Assembly (NCBI RefSeq): GCF_014643175.1
Contig: NZ_BMJH01000003.1
Coordinates: 124,001-188,000, forward strand
From: Hoyosella rhizosphaerae
GTDB lineage: Bacteria > Actinomycetota > Actinomycetes > Mycobacteriales > Mycobacteriaceae
Direction: 5' to 3'
Length of the DNA: 64,000 nt
The notes beneath the pieces were generated by a model. The model searched no databases. It was not told the origin of the DNA and saw only the letters and a program-made list of their open reading frames with translations. Made by a program: the position numbers and the translations under genes. Shown here piece after piece: positions 9,779 through 16,924 of the stretch. The stretch's first letter is position 1. Each line of letters begins with the position of its first letter.

Positions 9779-11572
9779 GTGCGCGAATTCAGCGTCCCAG
9801 CTACATTTACGGTCCCGGAAGGTGCGTCCTGCGCAGATGCTGTCGCGCGCAACGCGGCAGAAGCCCCCACCTACCCCCTGTTCCGGAAGCTCGTCGGCGA
9901 GAACTGGACAGATGTCACAGCCAAGGAATTTGCTGACAACGTAAATAAAGTCGCGAAGGGGCTCGTCGCTCTGGGCGTCAACAAGGGCGATCGAGTCGCA
10001 CTTCTATCCAACACACGATACGAATGGGTCGTTCTCGACTACGCGATCTGGACAGCCGGTGGCGTCACCGTTCCCATTTACGCCTCCTCATCCCCTGACC
10101 AAGTTAAATGGATCCTCGAAGACTCCGCCGCCGTAGGCCTCGTCGTTGAAACAACCGAGAACGCCTCGACCCACAAGGCAGTAGCCGACGAAGCGAAAGA
10201 CCTCAAGAAGGTTCTCGTCATCGACGAGGGCGCACTTGATGAGCTTGTCGCGGCGGGCGCTGACGTCTCAGACGAGGACATTGCAGCTCGCGTAAACTCC
10301 GTCACCGCCGCTGACCCCGCCACGCTGATCTACACCTCAGGCACCACAGGACGCCCCAAAGGCGTTCAGCTCACGCACTTTAACTTGCAGGCAGAAGTCC
10401 AAAGCATCCTCGCGTCGAGCTTGTCCGAGTACCTACAGCAAAACGCCAAGACGCTGCTCTTCCTCCCCCTCGCACACATTTTCGCTCGCGTCATCAGCAT
10501 CGCGTGCGTCGAAGTACGCGTCACAGTCGGCCACACATCCGACATCCCCAACATCGTTGCGCACCTCGGCAGCTTCCAGCCCACTGTCCTTCTTGCTGTG
10601 CCGCGCATCTTCGAGAAGGTGTACAACGGTGCACGCCTGAAAGCTCACGCTGCAGGCAAGGGCAAGATTTTCGACAAGGCTGCCGACACCGCGATCGCGT
10701 GGAGCAAGGCCCAAGACGAAGGCGGCGCAGGCTTCGGACTCAAGGCCAAGCATGCACTTTTCAGCAAGCTCGTCTACGGCAAGCTCCTTGCAGCGCTTGG
10801 CGGGCAATGCACCGCAGCGATCGCCGGTGGCGCACCGCTCGGCGCACGCCTCGGTCACTTCTTCCGCGGCGCCGGATTGAAGGTGTACGAGGGCTACGGT
10901 TTGACTGAAACCAGCGCCGCGATCACGGTGAACACACCAGGTCACCATCGAATCGGTTCTGTCGGTAGGCCACTGCCTGGAGCAAAGGTTCGTATCGCGG
11001 AAGACGGCGAAGTCTTGCTGTCCGGACCAGTGGTTTTCGATGGCTACTGGCAAAACGAAAAGGCCACCAAGGAATCAATCGTTGATGGTTGGTTCCACAC
11101 CGGTGACATCGGGTCACTCGACAACGATGGTTTCCTCTCCATCACGGGGCGCAAGAAAGAAATCATCGTCACCGCAGGTGGAAAGAATGTTTCACCTTCT
11201 GGTCTCGAAGACGTCCTTCGCTCCAGCGCCATCGTGAGCCAAGCAATGGTTGTCGGCGACCAGAAGCCCTACATTGCTGCGGTCCTCACCCTCGACCCCG
11301 AAGCGATTCCAGGGTGGCTCGAGCGCAACGGCAAGCCTGCCGATACCAGCGTCGGATCGTTGCGCAACGATCCAGATCTCATTGCCGAGATCGACGCTGT
11401 CGTCGCACAAGCCAACCAAACCGTCTCCAACGCCGAGGCCATCAAGAAGTACAAGATCCTCGACATTGACTTCACCGAGGCGACCGGCGAATTGACGCCG
11501 TCGATGAAACTCAAGCGGAACGTCGTTGCGCAGAAGTTCGCCGACGAAATCGAAGGCCTATACACGAAGTAG
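9779..11572 (+). CDS. fadD15: Long-chain fatty-acid-CoA ligase (AMP-forming), FadD15-like
   Basis: A 597-residue adenylate-forming enzyme that activates long-chain fatty acids to acyl-AMP and then acyl-CoA. The ATP-binding signature LIYTSGTTGRPKGVQLTH is at about residues 183-200, followed by YEGYGLTETSAAITVN (A5) and WFHTGDIGSLDNDGF (A7). The lysine-bearing GRKKEIIVTAGGKNVSP and a C-terminal catalytic lysine in TPSMKLKRNVV complete the set. Length and position match M. tuberculosis FadD15 (Rv2187, 600 residues). The start is GTG with a near-perfect GGAGGT six bases upstream. It ends 30 bases before a strong hairpin shared with the convergent pimB' gene. The preferred chain length cannot be read from the sequence. 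Confidence 0.94.
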   Translation: MREFSVPATFTVPEGASCADAVARNAAEAPTYPLFRKLVGENWTDVTAKEFADNVNKVAKGLVALGVNKGDRVALLSNTRYEWVVLDYAIWTAGGVTVPIYASSSPDQVKWILEDSAAVGLVVETTENASTHKAVADEAKDLKKVLVIDEGALDELVAAGADVSDEDIAARVNSVTAADPATLIYTSGTTGRPKGVQLTHFNLQAEVQSILASSLSEYLQQNAKTLLFLPLAHIFARVISIACVEVRVTVGHTSDIPNIVAHLGSFQPTVLLAVPRIFEKVYNGARLKAHAAGKGKIFDKAADTAIAWSKAQDEGGAGFGLKAKHALFSKLVYGKLLAALGGQCTAAIAGGAPLGARLGHFFRGAGLKVYEGYGLTETSAAITVNTPGHHRIGSVGRPLPGAKVRIAEDGEVLLSGPVVFDGYWQNEKATKESIVDGWFHTGDIGSLDNDGFLSITGRKKEIIVTAGGKNVSPSGLEDVLRSSAIVSQAMVVGDQKPYIAAVLTLDPEAIPGWLERNGKPADTSVGSLRNDPDLIAEIDAVVAQANQTVSNAEAIKKYKILDIDFTEATGELTPSMKLKRNVVAQKFADEIEGLYTK

Positions 11573-11601
11573 TATCAGGCTCAAGTAGCACCAAACTTGA
11601 A

Positions 11602-11637
11602 TGGCCCCACCCGCGAACCAGCGGGTGGGGCCATTTT
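11602..11637. terminator. Bidirectional intrinsic terminator between fadD15 and pimB'
   Basis: A perfect 13-base-pair GC-rich stem (TGGCCCCACCCGC and its complement) closes a six-base loop and is followed by TTTT on the plus strand. It lies between two convergent genes and can serve both. Confidence 0.85.
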
Positions 11638-11644
11638 CGTCTCG

Positions 11645-12781
11645 TTAACCGTCAATAAAAGTCTGCAGTCTCCGAGCCATCGTGCCCCACTGCCAATTCT
11701 GTGTCACCCATTCGCGTCCGGCTTTCCCCATCATTCGAGCCCGGTCAAGGTCACTGAGGACAGCGGTGATCGCTTCGGTAATTTCAGCAACTGAACGTCC
11801 GTCTACAACATGGCCAGTTTCGTGGTCCAGAACTGTTTCCGGCGCACCACCGGAACGGCCCGCAACCACGGGCACCCCCGAGGCCGAAGCCTCCAAGAAG
11901 ACGATCCCGAGGCCTTCGACATCCAGTCCTGCTCCCCTAGTTCGACACGGCATCGCAAACACGTCAGCCATAGCGTGATGCGCCGCAAGCTCGTCTGAAG
12001 GAACCGATCCAGTGAAAATCACATCGTCCTCAACGCCGCATTCTCGTGCCAACTTTCGGAGCTGCTGACCGTAAGGGCCTCCCCCGACAATGACAAGCGC
12101 CGCACCGTCGATGTGGCTCCGGATTCCACTCAGTGCGCGGATCAGCATGTCCTGCCCCTTCCGCGGAACCAACCGAGATAGACACACAATCGTGGGACGC
12201 TCGCCTAGACGGTAACGGGCACGCAACGACTCCCGCGCAGCACTGTCCGGGCGGAAGACGTTTGTGTCGACCCCCGGAGGAACATGCTCTAGCGCCGCAT
12301 TCGCGCCAAATGCTGAAGCAAACCGTCCACGCGTGTACTTGCTGACATAGGTGATAACGTCCGCGGTTTCGCCAATGACGCGCAGTGATTGCCGCGACAC
12401 CGGAAGCATGGACCAGCCGACCTCGTGTCCATGTGTGCAGGCAACTGCTCGCTCCACCCCCGAACGGCGAAGGAAGGGCGTCATCAACGCAAGTGGCGCT
12501 GCTGCACCAAACCACACCGCTGAACAGTTTCGATCACGCACAATCTCTCGTGCCCTTTTCAGAACACCTGGCGAGGGAACCATCAGGGTAGTTGGGTGGC
12601 GCACCACCTCGAACGGCTGTTCTGAATCAAAACGGGTATGTGTGTCTCCGCGCCATTTCGGGGCGTAGACGACAAGATCGTCAGGGGGGACCAAAGAGGC
12701 CAACGTATGGATGTATGACTGGATTCCGCCGGGGCGCGGCGGGAAATCATTGGTCACCAAAAGTGTGCGACGCATGCCCAT
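11645..12781 (-). CDS. pimB': GDP-mannose-dependent alpha-(1-6)-phosphatidylinositol monomannoside mannosyltransferase
   Basis: A 378-residue GT4 glycosyltransferase with two Rossmann domains. It opens with LLVTNDFPPRPGGIQSYIH, typical of PimB', which adds the second mannose to phosphatidylinositol mannoside on the cytoplasmic membrane face. The C-terminal domain has CLSRLVPRKGQDMLIRA and the GT4 EX7E motif within EGLGIVFLEASASGVPVV, which bind the sugar nucleotide. Position next to fadD15 matches Rv2188c. ATG at 12779-12781 is given as start; an ATG two codons later (12773-12775) is equally possible. Confidence in the family and in the PIM role is high because length, motifs and neighbours agree. 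Confidence 0.92.
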   Translation of the reverse strand: MGMRRTLLVTNDFPPRPGGIQSYIHTLASLVPPDDLVVYAPKWRGDTHTRFDSEQPFEVVRHPTTLMVPSPGVLKRAREIVRDRNCSAVWFGAAAPLALMTPFLRRSGVERAVACTHGHEVGWSMLPVSRQSLRVIGETADVITYVSKYTRGRFASAFGANAALEHVPPGVDTNVFRPDSAARESLRARYRLGERPTIVCLSRLVPRKGQDMLIRALSGIRSHIDGAALVIVGGGPYGQQLRKLARECGVEDDVIFTGSVPSDELAAHHAMADVFAMPCRTRGAGLDVEGLGIVFLEASASGVPVVAGRSGGAPETVLDHETGHVVDGRSVAEITEAITAVLSDLDRARMMGKAGREWVTQNWQWGTMARRLQTFIDG

Positions 12782-12859
12782 ACCGTATTGGTTTCTTCAG
12801 CTATCCACACACCAAGGTCCCATTTATCGCTTGGCACCGGCTGCCGCGCGGCGTGTCAG

Positions 12860-14197
12860 CTACTCAATATTGTTTGCCCACCACATCGACCACCGGGTCA
12901 GTGCTTCCGCGTAACCGATGCCCAGCGCTTCGCGAAGCCCGCGGTCGATCGCTTCGTTGCCTCCCCCTGTTTCGGCAATAGCGAAATACGTCTCACGTAC
13001 TGCTGATGGTCCAAACTCGTCGGCAATGAACAGCGCGAACGACCACGAGAGTTCATATGCGAGAACTGTCGATTGTGTATCCGCATGAAAATGATCGTCG
13101 CGGGGCAACGAATCCGGCGGTCCGAATTGCCGAACCATTCTCACAGCGTTGGGTGCGCCATCGAACAATTCGATGCTCGTTCCCGTTCGGCCCACAAAAT
13201 CTGCGGTGCCCTCTTTGAGCCACAGGGGTGTCGAAGGTGCTGTTCGGGACCGGGTGATGACGTGGGTGAGCTCGTGCTTGAGAGTCGCTTGACGTTGATC
13301 CGCACTTAGGGTGTCGAATACCTGTGTATTGATAATGACACGCTGCCCGTCGGCCGGGCTTGCGCTCGTTGCCGGATTCGCTATGGCGACAGCAGCGATA
13401 TTGCCGCCTTTATGATTTCCGTCGTCACCATCATTGCCGAACCCGCCCGCCAATGCAGCTAGCTGCGCGGAGTCTGTCGCAAGGACGATTACCACCTCAT
13501 CAGCCCACGGGGTTTCCCAAAAGCCATCAGCTTCTGAAGCTACCGTCGGCAGCGATTCTGCAATCTCTGCCAAGCGTTCATCCATGTCGGCGGGTGCCAC
13601 AAGAACGAACCGAATGCCCTGTGAATCCTTTGTTTGCGAGGAAAGTACATCGAAATCCCATGGCCCCGACCATTGTTTACGGGGTACGCCCATCGATTGA
13701 GCATGTTCATCGGTGTCCCCAGCGATCAGCCACGTGTCGCCGTGTAGTGCCAGGAATAGTGTCGCGGGGCGATCTGCGTGCCCGACCTCATTGTCATAGG
13801 CGTACCGGGTCCGAATTTCTGGCGCCCACACGTCTCTGGCATTGAGGTGCTGGATCGCGTCGGTCGAGAGGAACTGTTCCGGGCCGTCAGCCAGATAGTA
13901 CGACCAGGACACAATGGGTGCCGATGCCAGCGAAACCGAGCGCTGGATTTCACGGCGAACAAAACTTTCGTCTGCGTTCGGATGAATCAACTTTTCCAAG
14001 GCGTCTGTATCGCCCGCGTGCTGCGCTTGGGCAAACGAATCAAGCACGCCTTGCACTTCAGCAACTTTAGGATCCGCATTCGACACAGTGGCCGGAGCGG
14101 TCGTTTCCGCATGATCTGGTGGGTGCGCAGGCTGAGCGCATGCAGCAAGTGTGAAGGCAATGATTGCCACAAAAACCAGTCGAACTGCAGCGCTCAC
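12860..14197 (-). CDS. Putative zinc metallopeptidase-like lipoprotein
   Basis: A 445-residue exported protein. A signal sequence ends in the lipobox-like LAAC (Cys at about residue 20), predicting a membrane-anchored lipoprotein. The first half resembles a SnoaL/NTF2-like region (EVQGVLDSFAQAQHAGDTDALEKL). The second half carries a gluzincin-type zinc motif, KHELTHVI, followed after some 16 residues by WLKEGTADFVG, where the Glu is the expected third ligand as in peptidase MA-like enzymes. It lies downstream of an NlpC/P60 gene with a three-base gap and is probably co-transcribed with it, suggesting an envelope role. Substrate unknown. A catalytic His-Glu-x-x-His is present, so activity is plausible but undemonstrated. 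Confidence 0.75.
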   Translation of the reverse strand: MSAAVRLVFVAIIAFTLAACAQPAHPPDHAETTAPATVSNADPKVAEVQGVLDSFAQAQHAGDTDALEKLIHPNADESFVRREIQRSVSLASAPIVSWSYYLADGPEQFLSTDAIQHLNARDVWAPEIRTRYAYDNEVGHADRPATLFLALHGDTWLIAGDTDEHAQSMGVPRKQWSGPWDFDVLSSQTKDSQGIRFVLVAPADMDERLAEIAESLPTVASEADGFWETPWADEVVIVLATDSAQLAALAGGFGNDGDDGNHKGGNIAAVAIANPATSASPADGQRVIINTQVFDTLSADQRQATLKHELTHVITRSRTAPSTPLWLKEGTADFVGRTGTSIELFDGAPNAVRMVRQFGPPDSLPRDDHFHADTQSTVLAYELSWSFALFIADEFGPSAVRETYFAIAETGGGNEAIDRGLREALGIGYAEALTRWSMWWANNIE

Positions 14198-14200
14198 GAT

Positions 14201-15310
14201 CTAGTAGCGTCGAATCGCGTGAATTGGTGCGTTGTTCACCGGGTCAACCTTAACGGGAACACCAAATGTGGATGCGTGAACAATCTGACCGTTGCCGATA
14301 TATAGACCCACGTGTGAAGCATCGGCGTAGTACACCACCACGTCGCCTGGCTGAATTTCGGCGGGGCGCACCGGCATACCGCCTTGAGCCTGCATTTGGC
14401 TTGTACGAGGAACGCTTCGACCTAGCTGGTTGTGAGCCCACATAACCAGTCCAGAGCAATCAAACTCGTTTGGACCAGTCGCCCCCCAAACGTATGGAGT
14501 GCCAATTCTGCTGAGCGCCGCCCGTACGATTTCGGCGCCTACACCAGATCCTCGAACAAGGTCAGGGTCGAATCCCGGTGGAATTATGGCGCCGATCCAC
14601 CGCTCACGCTCTTCCTCGCTCAGCGTCTCATAAAGCGCTTTGATTTCTTCGATCTGGCCTTGCAGCACCGACTGTCGGCTTTGAAGCGTCGCGTGCTGGG
14701 CCTGAGCGTCGCGCGTGAGTTGGAGGAAGCGCTCAGCTGACTCTCGGGCAAGCCGTTCTGCCGTCTCGTATGTTGCCCGCGCTGACTCAAAGTCCTTAAT
14801 GCGCTCCCCCGTGTCCCGGGAGATGATTTCAAGTGCGGACAGCTGTGTAATCAGGGTTTGTGGGGAGTCACTTGTCAGCAGCGCATAAATGGGGTCCACC
14901 CGAACACCGCGGTAATTTGCGGCCGTGAACTTATCGACAATCTCTTGGAGTTCGGCAATACGGTCGCGCGCCTCGCTTGCCGCACGACCAAGCTCGTGTT
15001 GCCGTTCTTCTGCCTCGCCAAGCTGATTGTGGAGTTCTTCGAGCCTAATCTCGGCAGTGAGCACTTGGTCGTTGGCCCGAGTTGCATCTCGGCTTAGCTC
15101 AGTCAATCGCTGCAACGCTTCGGTTGCGTTGGTGATATCAGGGTGGGCGGCCGCACTCGGGGGGTTCCCTATGTGGGGTGCCGTGACGAGAACTGCACTC
15201 AAAGCGATGGTGCAGAGCACTGCAGCAAACCGTTGCGGGCTGTTTGCCTGGATATGCGGGGCCTGAAAATGCGGTGCCCGAGAACGTTGCGAAAGCAAAG
15301 GCAAACGCAC
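14201..15310 (-). CDS. Secreted NlpC/P60 peptidoglycan endopeptidase with coiled-coil N-terminus (Rv2190c-like)
   Basis: About 369 residues. The start is the GTG at 15308-15310, preceded by GGGGGAGGAAA; a longer frame to 15358 is less likely. A signal peptide (LCTIALSAVLVTAPHIG...AAAHP) is followed by a long coiled coil (about residues 65-240) with heptad-like Glu/Arg/Ala pattern. The C-terminal 120 residues are an NlpC/P60 domain: catalytic Cys in EFDCSGLVMWAH, His in DASHVGLYIG, third polar residue in VHASTFG. Such enzymes cut peptide stems of peptidoglycan between positions 2 and 3, and the coiled coil commonly keeps the protease in check or docks it to partners. Same order as M. tuberculosis Rv2190c and the first NlpC/P60 gene of the C. 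glutamicum pair. Confidence 0.92.
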   Translation of the reverse strand: MRLPLLSQRSRAPHFQAPHIQANSPQRFAAVLCTIALSAVLVTAPHIGNPPSAAAHPDITNATEALQRLTELSRDATRANDQVLTAEIRLEELHNQLGEAEERQHELGRAASEARDRIAELQEIVDKFTAANYRGVRVDPIYALLTSDSPQTLITQLSALEIISRDTGERIKDFESARATYETAERLARESAERFLQLTRDAQAQHATLQSRQSVLQGQIEEIKALYETLSEEERERWIGAIIPPGFDPDLVRGSGVGAEIVRAALSRIGTPYVWGATGPNEFDCSGLVMWAHNQLGRSVPRTSQMQAQGGMPVRPAEIQPGDVVVYYADASHVGLYIGNGQIVHASTFGVPVKVDPVNNAPIHAIRRY

Positions 15311-15505
15311 GGTTTCCTCCCCCAAAGTTTGGTCGCACACGGTGCATTCATGCCGCAAGGCACCGCGTGCACTAGCTGAGAACTTAGTGCACGCTTACCC
15401 GATCACACGAGTCTCAGCTGGACGCCATCGACCCCGTTGATCGACAAATGTCTCGATTAGATTACGGAATAGGATTTGGGCTGTCCACTCGACATCTGCA
15501 AACGC

Positions 15506-15544
15506 AATGTGGGGCCGAACCAGTTTCCGGTTCGGCCCCACATT
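15506..15544 (-). terminator. Hairpin terminator after the short NlpC/P60 gene
   Basis: Perfect 16-base-pair inverted repeat (AATGTGGGGCCGAACC and complement) with a seven-base loop, 38 bases past the stop at 15582. The U-tract is weak, so termination strength is uncertain. Confidence 0.7.
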
Positions 15545-15581
15545 ACTGCGCATTAGCTGCGCAAAAACTGCAGTCTGACGA

Positions 15582-16190
15582 TCAGGCGTAACGACGCGCG
15601 CTATGGAACGGCATCATCCCGATTGAGTCAACGCGCACAGGTTGCGACGAGTTCAGAGCGTGGACGACCTGACCGTTGCCGATGTAGATGCCAACGTGTG
15701 AAGCTCCACTGTAGAACGCGACTACGTCACCTCGTTGCAAGTTGTTGTAAGCAACAGGAGTACCACTGCCGACCTGGGCCTGGCTTGTGCGTGGAACGCT
15801 AATTCCAGCCTGACCGTGAGCCCACTGAACGAGCCCGGAGCAGTCAAAAGCATTTGGGCCGGTGGCTCCCCAGACGTAAGGCGAGCCCACCTTGCTCAGT
15901 GCGATGTCAGCAACCTGGTTGCCACGTGAGAACGGGGCTGCAATGAACTGAGGATCGGCGCTGCCGGTGTTGATTTGCGGCAAGTTCGGAACCTGCGGAA
16001 GTTCGAATACAGGAACGTCGAAGTTTGTTGGGATTGCAAGGTGATCTGGAACGTCGAAAGTTCCGATTCCTGGAATGGTCACAGGCGCTGCCATAGCGGG
16101 TGCGGCGGGAAGTGCAACAGCACCGACCGAGATCAGTCCGGCTGCGATTGCATTACGTACGGTCCGCTTACTACGCGACGTGGTGGCCAT
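15582..16190 (-). CDS. Short secreted NlpC/P60 cell-wall hydrolase under riboswitch control
   Basis: A 202-residue protein: signal peptide (AAGLISVGAVALPAAPAMAA, cleavage near residue 34), a Pro-rich linker of about 50 residues, then an NlpC/P60 domain. Catalytic Cys lies in AFDCSGLVQWAHGQAG, His in SGASHVGIYIGNG and the third residue in VHALNSSQPV. It is the second of a tandem NlpC/P60 pair, as in C. glutamicum, but has its own promoter region and terminator. Upstream, a c-di-AMP riboswitch (16216-16360) ends some 25 bases before the start codon, which has ACGGAGAAC in front. This links the hydrolase to c-di-AMP, a signal of envelope and osmotic stress. Cleavage specificity is inferred from the family. 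Confidence 0.93.
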   Translation of the reverse strand: MATTSRSKRTVRNAIAAGLISVGAVALPAAPAMAAPVTIPGIGTFDVPDHLAIPTNFDVPVFELPQVPNLPQINTGSADPQFIAAPFSRGNQVADIALSKVGSPYVWGATGPNAFDCSGLVQWAHGQAGISVPRTSQAQVGSGTPVAYNNLQRGDVVAFYSGASHVGIYIGNGQVVHALNSSQPVRVDSIGMMPFHSARRYA

Positions 16191-16215
16191 AGTTCTGAGT
16201 TCTCCGTTTCTTCCA

Positions 16216-16360
16216 TGTACCGCCGACCGAGTTAGCTGACGGGTTCGGGCTTGGAAGCTGCCCTACGCACGCTGATTGGTGGTCAGCGCGTGATTCACCC
16301 CAAAAGTTCACGGTGGGTCCCCGGCTCGCACAGAAATGAAAGCGGTGCGATTAGGCGGTT
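16216..16360 (-). promoter_or_regulatory. ydaO/yuaA-type c-di-AMP riboswitch in the leader of the NlpC/P60 gene
   Basis: Read on the minus strand, the leader holds the conserved blocks of the ydaO-yuaA aptamer in order: CCTAATCGCACCG (about 16355-16343), GAGCCGGGGACCC (16326-16314), TTGGGGTGAATC (near 16304-16292), a variable hairpin, then CCGTCAGCTAACTCGGTCGG (about 16242-16223). The ends pair to close the aptamer. In actinobacteria this riboswitch class is typically placed before rpf and NlpC/P60 cell-wall genes and turns them off when c-di-AMP binds. No intrinsic terminator is obvious between the aptamer and the start codon, so control may act on translation initiation or by Rho. Confidence 0.88.
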
Positions 16361-16465
16361 GCGTTGCGGCGCCATCCCGGTCGGGTCGGCAAAGACTCCG
16401 CAATGTCTCGAAAAGATTACGAAAAGGACTCAGCCGAGTCCATGACCTCACCCACGCGCGCCTTG

Positions 16466-16481
16466 TGTGATACAGATCACT
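16466..16481. promoter_or_regulatory. CRP/GlxR-like binding site
   Basis: TGTGA-TACAGA-TCACT matches the cAMP-receptor consensus TGTGA-n6-TCACA at nine of ten core positions. It lies about 105 bases upstream of the riboswitch 5' end and so probably in or above the promoter of the NlpC/P60 gene. GlxR (corynebacteria) and Crp/Rv3676 (mycobacteria) regulate related cell-wall genes. Confidence 0.55.
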
Positions 16482-16742
16482 ACCAAATCCTGTAACGCGA
16501 CACGCGCCTACATGTACCTGCTCAAAGCCCAGTTCAGTGGGTACTTCTTGTGCAGGTTGGCCGAACTTCACATCACCGCTTCGGCGAGTCGCGTCTCAGA
16601 CTCGCGGACGCCCCACTTGGCGCAGCGCATTCCTGGGATGAATTGCCGCCGACTACGGATAACGACTGTTCGAGCGGTGCGGTGACTTTGGGTACATAGC
16701 CAATCGGATACAAAATCACCCCTCCCGTAACAGCGCAATCGG

Positions 16743-16764
16743 TCACAAAATAAACATTTTGTGA
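16743..16764. promoter_or_regulatory. Perfect inverted repeat, possible operator
   Basis: TCACAAAAT and its exact complement ATTTTGTGA flank a four-base spacer. It lies in AT-richer DNA about 160 bases before the nuclease gene at 16925 and has no U-tract, so an operator is more likely than a terminator. The binding protein is unknown. Confidence 0.45.
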
Positions 16765-16924
16765 TGCTTGTCTCAAAAGTGTTCCCTGCTTACCTAATGC
16801 GCGTTATCGCGAGATTAGGCGGCTGGTCCTGGCCCATTCATCGGCGTCGGCAAAGCATCGCAACCCTCCAAGTGACTGCACAATCAGCAAAGCTGTCAGT
16901 GCCCGAGCATATTCTTTGGCTGTG

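Larger units (their letters stand above)
16191..16924. other. 734-base intergenic regulatory region
   Basis: No coding sequence was supported here. Besides the riboswitch, the CRP-like site and the 16743 inverted repeat listed separately, the stretch 16520-16740 contains nothing I can name. It must contain the promoters of both divergent genes. Confidence 0.6.
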
